64,000 bases of DNA from Gloeocapsopsis sp. IPPAS B-1203 (GCF_002749975.1 NZ_PEIG01000006.1:186001-250000); one strand, 5' to 3'. Counted from the first letter of the stretch, positions 8,258 to 18,301 are shown. A program made the numbers and translations. The notes: generated by a model from the letters alone, not told the origin.

Positions 8258-8818
8258 TTATTCATGTCGGTAGTCGGCTTGATTAACAAAGTGCGGTTTT
8301 GGAGCAACTACTGCTGCTTTAGGGATTTCAACAACTGGACTATTCACCGCAACCATCAAAGTTTCGCTAGCTTCAGGTACTGGTTGCAGCCCAGCGATTT
8401 GAAGCGAAGGACGACCAGTAAATATACCCGATAAAGCGCCGACAAACATTGCAGCAACCGCTGTTCCTCCCCAAATCGCTACCCGCCGCGATCTTCGCTG
8501 TTCAATTCGAGTAAAGACTTGCTGGACTGTTTGTTCTACAGGCTGTTGTGGTGGTATTGGTAGGGTTCTTATACCTTGACGTAGCTTGAGTAATCTAGCG
8601 TATAAACGCTGAATTTCCGCATCGTTTGCTAGCCATTCTTCGACTTGCTGCCGTTCTGCTGCCGTTACCTCACCATCGAGAAAAGCACTTAATAACTCGA
8701 AGCGATCGCGCTGACATCTATCCATAGCACCCATTGGTTGATTAGTATAACCAGTGTGTATTGCTTGCGTACCCCTGTTGCGGGGTTGCTTACGTGGCAA
8801 CTTTACCTCAGACGTCAT
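8258..8818 (-). CDS. Anti-sigma factor, RseA/zf-HC2-like
   Basis: This is a 186-residue protein with an N-terminal anti-sigma domain (RFELLSAFLDGEVTAAERQQ, the typical LSAYLDGEL-type start), a single membrane segment around residues 112-132 (VAIWGGTAVAAMFVGALSGI) and a short C-terminal periplasmic tail. It lies 160 bp downstream of the ECF sigma factor on the same strand, the usual arrangement for a sigma factor and its membrane-bound antagonist. The N-terminal domain would hold the sigma factor inactive at the membrane until a signal releases it. The ATG at 8818 gives a basic leader of about 30 residues; an internal ATG at about residue 32 (MDRCQRDRF) is an alternative start. Confidence 0.82.
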   Translation of the reverse strand: MTSEVKLPRKQPRNRGTQAIHTGYTNQPMGAMDRCQRDRFELLSAFLDGEVTAAERQQVEEWLANDAEIQRLYARLLKLRQGIRTLPIPPQQPVEQTVQQVFTRIEQRRSRRVAIWGGTAVAAMFVGALSGIFTGRPSLQIAGLQPVPEASETLMVAVNSPVVEIPKAAVVAPKPHFVNQADYRHE

Positions 8819-8978
8819 TTTAACACTACTACCAAATGTGATTAGGGGAACACACTAAATATTCACGCCAGCTAATTGCTGCTTTTATTAATCTTCAAAG
8901 ACACTGATGTTTTGGAAATCTCCTTTAGGACATAATCCTCCTCTACTTTTTTACCTATCTTTATAAAGTCAAGGATTG

Positions 8979-9674
8979 CTAACCATCTAAGTACTGTTGG
9001 AGCTGTGATTGTAGTCTAGAGCGTGCTCGCGCAATTCGAGACTTCACAGTGCCCAAAGAAACACCAGTAATCTCGGCAATGTCTTCGTAAGCCATACCTT
9101 CGATCTCCCGCAAGACGATTGTGGTGCGAAAGACTTCTGGTAAGTCCGCGATCGCTTCTTTGAGTTGTTCGTAGAACTCTCGTGTTGTTAACTCCTCATC
9201 AGGACTGGGGTGATCTCCTGCTATTTCCCAATCCATATCTCCATCTTCCACAGTACGAGGTGCATCTAATGACAACGGGCTAGCATTCCGCTTGCGTTTC
9301 CGTAGCTCGTCATAGAATAGGTTTGTAGCAATTCGACTCAGCCAGCCGCGAAATTTAACTGGGTCGTTTAAGCGCTTGATGTTGCGATAAACACGAATCC
9401 AAACTTCTTGGGCTAAATCTGCGCGATCTTGCCAGTCGGGAGCCAGATGATATAGAACTTTATCGACATGGGACTGATACCGACGCAGCAATTCAGCAAA
9501 TGCATTTCGTTCTGGGCGTAACCCAGCTTGACAACGCAAAATTAAGTCGTAGTTAGATAAGTTATCGATTTGCACTGGTGTTTGAGGAACATTTGCCTCA
9601 ACAGATGACCAGCTTACAGGAATTGATTGACTCATAAAAGCCACTGGCTCAACACATCCCTCACTATTAGACAT
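8979..9674 (-). CDS. sigG: ECF RNA polymerase sigma factor, SigG-like
   Basis: This is a group 4 sigma factor with region 2 (FAELLRRYQSHVDKVLYHL, DRADLAQEVWIRVYRNI, FRGWLSRIATNLFYDELRKR) and region 4 (LPEVFRTTIVLREIEG, YEDIAEITGVSLGTVKSRIA). The acidic linker between them and the overall sequence resemble cyanobacterial SigG, which is implicated in envelope or oxidative stress. It is followed by a membrane anti-sigma gene. The start is uncertain: ATG at 9674, GTG at 9677 or the internal Met at about residue 14 (MSQSIPVSW), which matches where I recall homologs starting. The symbol is given by resemblance. Confidence 0.85.
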   Translation of the reverse strand: MSNSEGCVEPVAFMSQSIPVSWSSVEANVPQTPVQIDNLSNYDLILRCQAGLRPERNAFAELLRRYQSHVDKVLYHLAPDWQDRADLAQEVWIRVYRNIKRLNDPVKFRGWLSRIATNLFYDELRKRKRNASPLSLDAPRTVEDGDMDWEIAGDHPSPDEELTTREFYEQLKEAIADLPEVFRTTIVLREIEGMAYEDIAEITGVSLGTVKSRIARARSRLQSQLQQYLDG

Positions 9675-9727
9675 CACTAATGCGGGGAAGTTCCCTACCT
9701 GAGTGCCAGATTTATCACTGGCTCATT

Positions 9728-9905
9728 AGAGGGGTCAGGGACGAGGAGTGTTAGCGTTAGCGAAGCGAGGCGAAGTCCGGAGTGAGTGAAAGAGTGGTTA
9801 GTGGGAGAGAGTAGGAGTGTGGGAGAGATTGAGAGATTTAATTGCTATTGTTCCCAACTACTCCAAATACCCGCCTACCCTACTACTCAACTCCCCTCCG
9901 ACCTC
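9728..9905. repeat. Low-complexity and dispersed-repeat spacer
   Basis: The gap upstream of the sigma factor contains GCGTTAGCGAAGCGAGGCGA, a sequence of the type seen in cyanobacterial dispersed repeats, followed by purine-rich GAGAGTAGGAGTGTGGGAGA and a pyrimidine-rich counterpart (CTACTCAACTCCC). I see no convincing gene on either strand here. Confidence 0.35.
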
Positions 9906-9912
9906 TTCTTGG

Positions 9913-10098
9913 CTACCATGGAATTGAAGCAGCAGGTAAGGACGGTATTTTTGAGCGATTCGCAGCATTAACTAATCGCGTAGGTGTTTCTCCTATGCGA
10001 TAACTCGGATAAGTCACAGTTTTATTTGGTAGGTTAACTCCCAAAAACAAATTAAGGCAAAATGTAACTGTGACCGCTAATACAAGTTTCTCTAGCAT
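9913..10098 (-). CDS. Small putative secreted or membrane protein
   Basis: This 61-residue open frame starts with ATG at 10098 (GTG at 10101 also possible), preceded by GAGG about ten bases upstream, a plausible ribosome site. It begins with a hydrophobic helix (LVLAVTVTFCLNLFLG) like a signal peptide or anchor, then a short polar tail with several Pro, Thr and Arg residues. I do not recognise a family. It stands alone between the sigma factor and the ComFB gene. The good ribosome site and the signal-like N-terminus argue for a real gene; its small size leaves doubt. Confidence 0.45.
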   Translation of the reverse strand: MLEKLVLAVTVTFCLNLFLGVNLPNKTVTYPSYRIGETPTRLVNAANRSKIPSLPAASIPW

Positions 10099-10252
10099 CA
10101 CTTTTCCTCACGCCACACTATTCTTGCTGAATCACAAATTTTGATACTTGAGTTTGCAGTGCTAAACCAAGTACCAAAAAATATGACGGAACTCCTAAAT
10201 ATAATGTGCCTTTGTTAAAGCAAAAAATGCATAAAAAACTCGTGAAGCTTTG

Positions 10253-10837
10253 TTAAAGTTCTGTCTTAGAATCAAAGGACGAATCAGATTTTTCAGTAGC
10301 TATTTGTTCTTCGTAGTTAGGTGCATAAGCTTGAAGTAAGCTACTAACTTGTTTGAGAACTTCATTGCCAGTATTTTTACTAATAGCTTGTCGCTCAGGG
10401 AAGAACTCAGGTCGATCTAAACTACGAGCGATCGCAGCACTGACTTGCTCGCGAATTAAATCTTGTAGTTCTTCACTAGCACGCTGGCTTTGATATTTAG
10501 CACCTTCTTCTGTTGTGGCATACAAAGGAGGAAGGCGATTTAAAGCGTAAGCAGCAATATCACCTACATCGATGGTGTGTACACTTGTCACTTGAATTTC
10601 TGCTACCCGTGCGATCGCTTCTGTCAGTACCAATTCTTCCATCACGTTGATGAATTGCTTGCGTGGTACTGCTACAACTTCTCCTGTTAATAGCGCTCCC
10701 ATTAATTTGTCGAGTGCCATGTAATCTTCAATGGAAAGTTCCGCTGCAGTGTCACAAATTCGACCAACTTCGGCCTCCATTGCTGGTGTTAGATAACCAT
10801 CATGCAAAGCTTGTTCTACTATTTTCTGAATACTCAT
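10253..10837 (-). CDS. ComFB-family protein (late competence development type)
   Basis: This is a soluble protein of about 194 residues containing a ComFB domain: FINVMEELVLTEAIARVAEI, then DIAAYALNRLPPLYATTEEGA and a helical tail (LQDLIREQVSAAIARSLDRP). The N-terminal ~60 residues form a small helical domain typical of the cyanobacterial members. ComFB proteins in cyanobacteria have been described as cyclic dinucleotide (c-di-GMP/c-di-AMP) receptors linked to motility, cell size and competence. A GGDEF/EAL protein encoded at 21.6-24.1 kb could feed into it, though the genes are not linked. The ATG at 10837 is chosen over the GTG at 10855 because of the better start codon. Confidence 0.85.
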   Translation of the reverse strand: MSIQKIVEQALHDGYLTPAMEAEVGRICDTAAELSIEDYMALDKLMGALLTGEVVAVPRKQFINVMEELVLTEAIARVAEIQVTSVHTIDVGDIAAYALNRLPPLYATTEEGAKYQSQRASEELQDLIREQVSAAIARSLDRPEFFPERQAISKNTGNEVLKQVSSLLQAYAPNYEEQIATEKSDSSFDSKTEL

Positions 10838-10936
10838 AACACTTTGAGACTCCACGGCGCTTGCTCACATAGATCGCAGTAACCCTAGTTTGATTTTTCC
10901 CCGCTCTACCAGCAAAATGATCAAGTTCAACCTGAA

Positions 10937-11806
10937 TTAATTAAATCCTCGTTCGCGCCAAGGTACAGGATCGACCGATTCTCCATGAACGTATAGCCCC
11001 CAATGTAAGTGAGGACCTGTAACTGCACCTGTGGAGCCTACTGCACCAATGACTTGACCTGGTTTAACCATATCTCCCTCTTTAACATCAATTCTGCTTA
11101 GGTGTAAGAAAGCACTCGTCACACCTTGACCGTGGTCGATGCCAACAATATTGCCATGAATACGAAAGCCTTGAGATACTGTTCCTACCAAAGCAACACG
11201 TCCTGATGCTGGAGCAAAGACAGGCGAACCAACACCACCAGCATAGTCAACACCACGATGGTAATAGTCTTTGGCAAATTTGCCGTTGTAGTAGCGACGA
11301 ACACCGTAAATTGCACTAATACGCCCTTTATTTGGCCTTGTAAATGGACCATTCCAGTATTTTTGTGGCGTTACCAGCTTTTTAAACTCTGCCACGCGGT
11401 CAAGTTCGTACTGTGTTGCGCTAGTTCCTGCTTTTCCTGGGGGAAGATTGATCCGCTGGATAGGGAATGAGCGATTCTTTACTTGTACTGCTAAATTACG
11501 TACCTGATCGCCAGCGTTGACTCGAATTTGACGTACTCCTGGTTGTTCTAGGGGCGTTGTCGGTAACATTGCCCGAAATCGATTTGGGGCAATTTCAAAG
11601 GTAGGGTAAGTTTTCTGATTGATTGTAACTGATGGCTCACCTGCTTCGCGATTTTGCTCAATCAAAAGTGTTAGTGTATCTCCCAAATGAGGATTGGTTG
11701 GTGATATCTGCACTTGCATAGCCTGACTTGGAGTTGCCACAACAAGCAATATTATGATGCTGCTGAGTAACAAGATGCTTTTAAAAAAACGTGAGTTTAG
11801 TTTCAT
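10937..11806 (-). CDS. M23 family metallopeptidase (LytM-type peptidoglycan hydrolase)
   Basis: A signal segment (LLLSSIIILLVVATPSQA) precedes an all-beta N-terminal region and a C-terminal LytM domain. Counting from the upstream in-frame GTG at 11830, the zinc site is His191-x3-Asp195 (HRGVDYAGG) and the HLH motif at 274-276 (GPHLHWGLY), with His243 in FLHLS as the further catalytic residue. The motif GDMVKPGQVIGAVGSTG is typical. All ligands are present, so this should be an active endopeptidase that cuts peptide crosslinks in the periplasm. I prefer the ATG at 11806, which leaves a normal signal peptide. It is followed after 82 bp by the ComFB gene on the same strand. Confidence 0.9.
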   Translation of the reverse strand: MKLNSRFFKSILLLSSIIILLVVATPSQAMQVQISPTNPHLGDTLTLLIEQNREAGEPSVTINQKTYPTFEIAPNRFRAMLPTTPLEQPGVRQIRVNAGDQVRNLAVQVKNRSFPIQRINLPPGKAGTSATQYELDRVAEFKKLVTPQKYWNGPFTRPNKGRISAIYGVRRYYNGKFAKDYYHRGVDYAGGVGSPVFAPASGRVALVGTVSQGFRIHGNIVGIDHGQGVTSAFLHLSRIDVKEGDMVKPGQVIGAVGSTGAVTGPHLHWGLYVHGESVDPVPWRERGFN

Positions 11807-12069
11807 CGTTGCTAAGTGGCGATCGCACACTTGGTATAGTCATTGCAGTCAAGAAAACCAATAATAACAATACCAACATAGAGTAGCTTATCTTTTTTGA
11901 TTTTCACTGATATTACTTTTTTAAGTGAAAGTAAGTATAAAAATCACTGAAATCCCTTTTTATATATAAAGATTTTTTATAAGAAATGCCAAACGTTACA
12001 CTAATAAAAAAACATGAAATATTTAATTAGCTTTTTATATTTTTATTAAGTTAATTTAAATACAAAGAC

Positions 12070-12414
12070 TTAAATAATTTCTAGCTTAAGAGAGGGCATG
12101 AGCCGTTGTAAGTTTTTTAATGACTTTCCTTGCCAGGGAATTTCTTGAGAACCAATGACGATCATCTGACTATTTTTTTTCTTGCGGACATTAATTACAA
12201 ATTTTGATAACATACTAATACCTGAACTGTTAAGAAACTCCAATTTCTGCAAGTTTAAGATTATGATAGATGGATCTTGATCTGTTACACTATTAAGGAT
12301 CTGCTCAATCGGAGCATATTCTTCTGCTCCACTGAGACGAAGTGAACCTTGAAATATCACTGTAGCAGTAGAGACATCATAGAGAACACTATAACTTTTA
12401 CCTTCTATTTTCAT
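12070..12414 (-). CDS. STAS-domain protein (anti-sigma-factor antagonist-like)
   Basis: This is a 114-residue single-domain STAS protein. The phosphorylation loop FLNSSGISML (Ser63/Ser64) follows a beta strand IIILNLQKLE, as in SpoIIAA/RsbV proteins. It is the last gene of a same-strand run with a GHKL ATPase, a PP2C phosphatase, a response regulator and a hybrid kinase. In partner-switching modules the ATPase phosphorylates the STAS Ser, the PP2C enzyme removes the phosphate, and the unphosphorylated STAS protein frees or binds its partner. The gap to the ATPase gene is 35 bp. The final output (sigma factor or another target) is not encoded next to it. Confidence 0.82.
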   Translation of the reverse strand: MKIEGKSYSVLYDVSTATVIFQGSLRLSGAEEYAPIEQILNSVTDQDPSIIILNLQKLEFLNSSGISMLSKFVINVRKKKNSQMIVIGSQEIPWQGKSLKNLQRLMPSLKLEII

Positions 12415-12449
12415 TACATCTAGTATTTTTTCATAGTTGATTAAGTAGT

Positions 12450-13025
12450 TTATACTATCAACTGCACCATAGTGGTGACAATTACCTGATGTGAGTTATC
12501 TTGACCTTCCTCAAATTTCCAACCTAGCTTGGTTGTATAGTCGTTAAGGATCGTTAGTAAACCCAATCCAGAGCAACTAGGTTCTTTGTCTGTACTTTTT
12601 TCTAGTTGACGAATATACAAATCATCTAAATCAGAGGTTTGTAATATGTTTATATATGATTGGAAAACTTCAAATTGTTGATAACTGATACTATTAGAAA
12701 TGACAAAAATAATTCTGTCACTATGCAGATGTAATTGAATACTGATAGGAGCAGAATTTTCATAACTAAACTTCATGGAATTTTCTAATAACTCGTTAGC
12801 AATATAGCTAACAGCACTTTTTAGCTCAGTTTGCTTCTGGGCTATAATTGAACTATCATCATTGCCTGGAAAAAACGTAGTTAGGTAATTGGCAAGAAAA
12901 TCAGCCGAAATTCCATTATTCCGCCATCTCTGCTGGAGTGAAGTAGAACTGGGTGAAAAGCCAACAATTAAATATTCTTGATTAAGAGGCAGACAGGTTA
13001 TAAAATCTCCAATTATTTGAAACAT
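12450..13025 (-). CDS. GHKL ATPase-like protein of a partner-switching module
   Basis: This is a 191-residue protein with a HATPase_c-like fold. An N-box-like IANELLENSMKFSYEN is followed by strands and a glycine motif CSGLGLLTILNDY. It resembles slr1861-type cyanobacterial proteins associated with IcfG rather than canonical RsbW, and the G1 box (DxGxG) is not clear. It likely acts as the anti-sigma or STAS kinase partner of the neighbouring genes; kinase activity is inferred from context. It sits 40 bp downstream of the PP2C gene and 35 bp upstream of the STAS gene. Confidence 0.7.
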   Translation of the reverse strand: MFQIIGDFITCLPLNQEYLIVGFSPSSTSLQQRWRNNGISADFLANYLTTFFPGNDDSSIIAQKQTELKSAVSYIANELLENSMKFSYENSAPISIQLHLHSDRIIFVISNSISYQQFEVFQSYINILQTSDLDDLYIRQLEKSTDKEPSCSGLGLLTILNDYTTKLGWKFEEGQDNSHQVIVTTMVQLIV

Positions 13026-13065
13026 GACTCATTTATAGTAATTATTTTTAGGATTAAGTGGTAAG

Positions 13066-14814
13066 CTATTTTTGTTTCAGAATTACTAAAGTGATATCAT
13101 CATAGATTTTATGCGAACCAACATGCCGGCAGACATCATCAATAACAATTTGCCTAATTTCTTGAACTGATTTATACCAATTTTGCTTAACAACTTCACA
13201 AAGTCTTTCTAGTCCGTAGTGAACACCTAAAATATTTTCAGCTTCAGTAATACCATCGGTATATAGTACTACTACATCACCAGCTTCTAACTGAATTTGA
13301 GTTTGGGAAACAAAGCCTTCAATGCTTTCCTCCAGCCCTATTGGAAAGCCTAAATTTATAGTGTTAATGCATTCTAAAGTTCCATTAGAGCGGATGACAA
13401 TAATTTCTTCGTGTTGCCCGCTTAAATTTAATTTACCGTTATGATAATCAACTAAAGAAAGAGTTAAATTCTTACTAGAATTCATGCGTTGAATATTATT
13501 ATAAATTGTCCGATTGAGAACTTCTAGAAATTTTTTAGGGTCAGTTTCGTTGTTTTCCATAAGAGTTCTTACGGCGGTTTGCACCATGAGCATTAGAACT
13601 CCACTTTCTAACCCATGCCCAGTGACATCACCAATACCAATTTTGACTCGCCCATTAGTTTGTAAAACGTCGTAGTAGTCGCCGCCTACTTCGTCTGCTG
13701 GTTCCATATATCCAGCAATATCTAGTCCTTCAATTTGACTTAACTCGTGATCTTTAGGTAAGATCATTTGCTGTAATTTACGTGTAACTTCGAGTTCAGC
13801 ACTCAAGCGAAGGTTTTCAGCTTTAAGTCGTTTATTAAGAAGAGTTATTTCTTGATTAGCACTGTTAAGTTGAGCTAAATATTCTACTTCGCGATCGCGC
13901 AAGCGTTTTTTTTCTAAGCAAGCCTCAATGCGGGCGCGTAGCAAGATTGAATTAAAAGGCTTTGTCAGGTAGTCTTCTGCTCCCATTTCAATGCATTTAA
14001 CAACACTATCAATTTCATCTAAGGCTGAAATTGCGATCGCTGGGATGTGTCGAAATTGCTCGTGCAACCATTGTAATACCTCATATCCATTAACTTCTGG
14101 CATAAGGATATCGAGCAGAATCAGGTCATAGTTTGCTGTTTTAATCATTTGAATTGCTTGCAAACCGTTAGCAGCCGTTGTGACAGTATAACCTTGCGCT
14201 ATGATGAGTCTAGAAAGTAAATCACGATTACTTTCGTTATCGTCAACAATTAAGATATGTCCTGAACGTTCTGCTGGCTTTTTCTGACGATCTTCTAAAT
14301 AAATGGCATCTGTGATAAAATCTTTTTTAATAGATGTAGTTAACTCTAAATAAGAATTCTTCTGTGCAGTTTTAATATTCTGCAACTGGAAATAACGTTC
14401 AACTATATTAGTAATGTTATGAATTGTGCTTAGTAGTGATTGAGTAGCAGTATGAATTTTATCTACATCAGTTATCAGTTCTGTTGTAGCTTGTTTTAAG
14501 AGATGTTCGCAACAATCAATGACTATTTTTAAAAAAGGTTCTAGTTCTAGAGGTAAAATTTCACTTACTGTAACTATACTAAGATGTGAATTAGTAGGCA
14601 AATTAGCTGGATCGAGGTGTTTATTAATAAGTGTTAAAAGTTGAATGCCACAGCTAAAAATTTGTTTTAATTTAGAAATTATGAATGAGTCAGAGTCAGT
14701 TGCTATTTCTTCAAGCAACATTTCACTATAACCAATGATGGCATTAATTGGCGTGCGTAATTCATGTCGCAGATATGAAATTAAAGCCAGTTGTGTAGAG
14801 TTATCGTTCTCCAT
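13066..14814 (-). CDS. HisKA-REC-PP2C (SpoIIE-type) phosphatase
   Basis: This is a 582-residue protein with three parts. Residues 1-60 look like a HisKA dimerisation/phosphoacceptor domain ([19 protein letters not shown], His17) but no HATPase domain follows. Residues 185-300 form a receiver domain (ILIVDDNESNRDLL; phospho-acceptor Asp235 in LILLDILMPEVNGYE). A coiled coil (about 300-345) leads to a PPM/SpoIIE phosphatase domain (about 365-582) with EVGGDYYDV, IGDVTGHGLESG and LYTDGITEAEN, the metal-binding Asp/Gly motifs. It should dephosphorylate the STAS protein under control of receiver phosphorylation. It starts directly after the response-regulator stop, with one base between, so the two are probably translationally coupled. 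Confidence 0.88.
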   Translation of the reverse strand: MENDNSTQLALISYLRHELRTPINAIIGYSEMLLEEIATDSDSFIISKLKQIFSCGIQLLTLINKHLDPANLPTNSHLSIVTVSEILPLELEPFLKIVIDCCEHLLKQATTELITDVDKIHTATQSLLSTIHNITNIVERYFQLQNIKTAQKNSYLELTTSIKKDFITDAIYLEDRQKKPAERSGHILIVDDNESNRDLLSRLIIAQGYTVTTAANGLQAIQMIKTANYDLILLDILMPEVNGYEVLQWLHEQFRHIPAIAISALDEIDSVVKCIEMGAEDYLTKPFNSILLRARIEACLEKKRLRDREVEYLAQLNSANQEITLLNKRLKAENLRLSAELEVTRKLQQMILPKDHELSQIEGLDIAGYMEPADEVGGDYYDVLQTNGRVKIGIGDVTGHGLESGVLMLMVQTAVRTLMENNETDPKKFLEVLNRTIYNNIQRMNSSKNLTLSLVDYHNGKLNLSGQHEEIIVIRSNGTLECINTINLGFPIGLEESIEGFVSQTQIQLEAGDVVVLYTDGITEAENILGVHYGLERLCEVVKQNWYKSVQEIRQIVIDDVCRHVGSHKIYDDITLVILKQK

Positions 14815-14815
14815 A

Positions 14816-15190
14816 CTATTGATTTGCTTTCCTTAGAAGAACCTCAATTTTTTCTAGTAAACGTGGTAACTCGATTGGTTTAGTATCGTACTCGTCGCAT
14901 CCAGCGGTAAGTGCTTTCTCGCGATCGCCTGACATTGCATGTGCAGTCAAAGCAATGACTGGAATATTTTGAGTTTGAGGATTCACTTTTAGTTGTCGAG
15001 TTGCCTCCCAGCCGTCAATGACTGGTAAACTCATATCCATCAAGATGATGTCAGGATTTTCTGAAGAAGTCATTGATAAGCCTTGAGCACCATCAACAGC
15101 AAATACGATATCGTAACCTTTACGAGTTAACCGCCGAGAAAGCATATCTCGATTCATGTCATTGTCTTCGACTATCAGAATTTTGGTCAT
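14816..15190 (-). CDS. Single-domain response regulator (CheY/DivK-like)
   Basis: This is a stand-alone receiver domain of about 124 residues. It has the acidic pair in KILIVEDNDMNRDM, the phospho-acceptor Asp in DIILMDMSLPVIDGWE, the Thr in VIALTAHAMSGD and the Lys in YDTKPIEL, so all key residues are present. Having no output domain, it probably shuttles phosphate between the hybrid kinase encoded upstream and the phosphatase encoded downstream, or acts by protein contact. AGGTGA lies at ribosome-site distance before the ATG at 15190, which is why I prefer it over the in-frame GTG at 15199. Confidence 0.9.
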   Translation of the reverse strand: MTKILIVEDNDMNRDMLSRRLTRKGYDIVFAVDGAQGLSMTSSENPDIILMDMSLPVIDGWEATRQLKVNPQTQNIPVIALTAHAMSGDREKALTAGCDEYDTKPIELPRLLEKIEVLLRKANQ

Positions 15191-15288
15191 CGATTTCACC
15201 TAAAGCTTTGAGTATGACTGATTCATAATTCTCGAATGCACTCCTGCTGCTGCTCAAGAAACTCCCGACTTAATTACTAGCTATGCCA

Positions 15289-18246
15289 CTATGACTGAGT
15301 AGTTATCAAAGTTTTTTGAAGATTGACTGCTTGTGACAATAGATAATGAACTTCTTTGAGTAAGGCTTGGCGATCGTAAGAACCTTTTTCAAAGACTTTG
15401 TAAACATGCTGTTGCAATCTTTGTTGTTCTTCTGTCACTTCTTTAGCAGTAATAACAATGACGGGAATTGATGCCCACTGCGGAGTTTGACGGAGAATAT
15501 GAATAAATTCAAAGCCATCCATTTCTGGCATCATTAAATCAGTAATAATTAGTCCTGGAGTATTCACTTGGAGCAGTTCTAATGCTTTACGCCCGTTTTC
15601 GGCTTGAATAACTTGCCAGCCTTCTTTTTCAAGTTGACGACCGATCATCTGGCTGGTGACTTTATTATCTTCTACCATCATCACAGCCTTAAAAGATTGT
15701 GCTGCATGGTATTTATGCAACATTGCCATCAAACGCTCGCGATCAACAGGTTTAAGAAGATAATCAGAAGCGCCCAGACTATAGCCTAAATTTTTGTCAT
15801 CGACAATAGTTGTCATAATGACTGGAATATTAGCGACTTGAGGATCGGCTTTCAGCGAGGCTAACACTGTCCAACCATCCATACCAGGCATCATTACATC
15901 AAGAATAATTGCATCAGGTCTTATTTCTTTAGCTAGTGATAAGCCAGTAGCGCCACTACTTGCGGCGATCGTCTGAAAACCCTCTTTATTGAGGTAGCGT
16001 TGGATCAAGTCTTTAATGGTTTGATCGTCATCAATCACAAGGATGGTGGTTAATTGGCAAGAAGAAGATTCCGCGATCGCAATTTTTTCAGTCGCTGCAT
16101 CGCTAAAAGATTCAGGAATTTTAGTTGGTAACTCGATGATAAAGGTAGAGCCTTCACTTGGTGTACTACTTACGCTGATATCACCTTCCATTAGCTGACA
16201 AAATCTTTTAGTAATTGCTAGTCCTAAACCAGTTCCACCATATTTACGCGTTGTCGAAGCATCTGCTTGCGTAAAAGCTTGAAAGATTTTTTGTTGTTGT
16301 TCTAGAGTTAAGCCAATACCTGTATCTTTGACTTGAAAGCGAATCCAACCTTGGTTATCTTTTGTGTAGCGATTAACTGTCAGGACGATTTTGCCTTTCT
16401 CTGTAAATTTACAAGCATTACTGAGAAGATTAAATAAACTTTGACGCACCTTTGTGAGATCGGCATACATTGTACCTGCGCATTCAGGACAATTGACAAT
16501 TAGAGCATTGTGATTTTTTTCAGCCAAAGGAGCGATCGTATTGATAACTTCATTAACAAGTGTCGTGATTTCAAAAGTTTCTTGATAAAGTTCCATCCGA
16601 CCAGCCTCAATTTTAGACAAGTCAAGAATGTCGTTAATCAGGGACAATAAATGTTTACCTGCATTATGAATTTTGCGCAAGTCTGGGATAAATTCTTCTT
16701 GCTCCAAATCTTGTGCTTCTTCTTGCAACATTTCGCTGTAGCCAATGATTGCATTTAAGGGAGTCCGCAATTCATGGCTCATATTTGCTAAGAATTCACT
16801 TTTAGAACGATTAGCAGCATCAGCAGTTTCTTTAGCTTCTTTCAGTTCAGCAGTTCTTTCTTCAACCCGCAATTCTAGTTCTTCGTTAGTCTTTGCTAGC
16901 TTCTGAAAAGATTCTCGTAACTGCTGTGCCATTTTGTTAAATAGGTAGGCTAAATGACCTAATTCATCTTGCCGAGATACATCTAGCTCAACGTTTAATT
17001 CACCTGCTGTAATAGTTTCAGTTGCCTCCATCATGTGAGTCAAGGGTTCAGAAATCTGCCGGCGTAAAATTAGAAAAATGATCGCAATTTCAATGGCTAG
17101 TGAGATAAGTCCTAAAAAAAGAATGAGCCGAGCACTAGAGAAGGCTTGCTGTTGAAGGAGACTTTTAGGATAAACTGTGACTAAATACCAATTAGGACCA
17201 TCAATTTTAGTCACGGCTAAGTATTGATTATCCCTGTAATCATCAACAATGACTTGATTAGCTTGCTTATGCTTTACTAGTTTAAAAATATTATGTAAGT
17301 TAGTATTACCTGAATGCGAAATGTTAAATTTTCCTTCTCCATCTTGAATTTCTTGCATAAAGTCAGGATGTGCTATCAAACGCCCATCTTCGCGAAAGAT
17401 TATATTGTATGTTCCTTTTAAAGCATCTTGAATCGCGCGATCGCGTAATTCATCAATCAGAATATCGTGTCCAATTGTTGCAATGTGCTTACCATTTATA
17501 TCTACTGGTGTAACGCAGGAAGCCATCCATCGCTTTGCAACTTTGTCGTAATATATACCAGACCAAACAGTTTGACGCTCTGGATTTTGGATTTTGTTAG
17601 TAATATAAAAAGACTCATCATCAGTAACTCGAAATGATTTATCTGAAGGAGCACTCTGTGTCCAAGCATAACTAGGCATATAAATAGCAATTCCGTTTTC
17701 TGGAATTTGCATATAAGTGTTCACAAAGCGGTTGCGCCATGCAGGACCATAAGCACTAAGTAGCTCAAAGTAAGCAACCACACGACGGCGTATGTCAGCG
17801 TCGATATGAACATTGCTACCTAAGAACACTCCAGGAATCTTCTGTAGTTCAAAATTTTCAGGACGGTTGCGAGTAGTGCCATCAGGCATTTTGATAAATA
17901 GCTGTTCAAACTTGCTTTGAGGATCTTGTGTTTTCTCCTGAAATGTTTCCAAAAGAGCTTGTTTGAGTATGACGTGATTATCTTCTGCCAAGCTAAAAAT
18001 AGCTTCTTCTCTTTGTGCTCGCGAGAGAGCATACTTTTCAATTTGTGTTAGAGTCTGTGCTGTAATACGCGAAATCAACTGAAAGTATCCTACCCCAGTT
18101 GAGGCAACAATGACTGCGCCAATACTAAGTGCTGTTTTGATGAGAGTTTTGCGCGTTAATGAGCCTGTATACTTACTTTGATGAGAACTATCCCTCCCAG
18201 ATGCACAAACAGGGGTTTTTACTTTATTTATCCGATTTGCGTTCAT
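15289..18246 (-). CDS. Hybrid sensor histidine kinase: dCache-HAMP-HisKA-HATPase-REC-REC
   Basis: This is a 985-residue membrane sensor. A first membrane helix (about residues 35-55) and a second (about 378-398, [19 protein letters not shown]) enclose an extracytoplasmic dCache-type sensing domain with [17 protein letters not shown] and [17 protein letters not shown] follows ([20 protein letters not shown]), then a coiled coil, HisKA with the H-box [20 protein letters not shown], a HATPase with [10 protein letters not shown] and [14 protein letters not shown], and two C-terminal receivers with [14 protein letters not shown] and [16 protein letters not shown]. All catalytic motifs appear intact. 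The dCache domain suggests sensing of a small molecule such as an amino acid. It heads the phosphorelay and partner-switch genes; the NRPS-like gene lies upstream on the same strand. Confidence 0.92.
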   Translation of the reverse strand: MNANRINKVKTPVCASGRDSSHQSKYTGSLTRKTLIKTALSIGAVIVASTGVGYFQLISRITAQTLTQIEKYALSRAQREEAIFSLAEDNHVILKQALLETFQEKTQDPQSKFEQLFIKMPDGTTRNRPENFELQKIPGVFLGSNVHIDADIRRRVVAYFELLSAYGPAWRNRFVNTYMQIPENGIAIYMPSYAWTQSAPSDKSFRVTDDESFYITNKIQNPERQTVWSGIYYDKVAKRWMASCVTPVDINGKHIATIGHDILIDELRDRAIQDALKGTYNIIFREDGRLIAHPDFMQEIQDGEGKFNISHSGNTNLHNIFKLVKHKQANQVIVDDYRDNQYLAVTKIDGPNWYLVTVYPKSLLQQQAFSSARLILFLGLISLAIEIAIIFLILRRQISEPLTHMMEATETITAGELNVELDVSRQDELGHLAYLFNKMAQQLRESFQKLAKTNEELELRVEERTAELKEAKETADAANRSKSEFLANMSHELRTPLNAIIGYSEMLQEEAQDLEQEEFIPDLRKIHNAGKHLLSLINDILDLSKIEAGRMELYQETFEITTLVNEVINTIAPLAEKNHNALIVNCPECAGTMYADLTKVRQSLFNLLSNACKFTEKGKIVLTVNRYTKDNQGWIRFQVKDTGIGLTLEQQQKIFQAFTQADASTTRKYGGTGLGLAITKRFCQLMEGDISVSSTPSEGSTFIIELPTKIPESFSDAATEKIAIAESSSCQLTTILVIDDDQTIKDLIQRYLNKEGFQTIAASSGATGLSLAKEIRPDAIILDVMMPGMDGWTVLASLKADPQVANIPVIMTTIVDDKNLGYSLGASDYLLKPVDRERLMAMLHKYHAAQSFKAVMMVEDNKVTSQMIGRQLEKEGWQVIQAENGRKALELLQVNTPGLIITDLMMPEMDGFEFIHILRQTPQWASIPVIVITAKEVTEEQQRLQQHVYKVFEKGSYDRQALLKEVHYLLSQAVNLQKTLITTQS

Positions 18247-18301
18247 TCACTAACTCTTGGACTTGCTTGGGTGTTGTTTGGAGCAATCTACTAAGCCTGC
18301 T

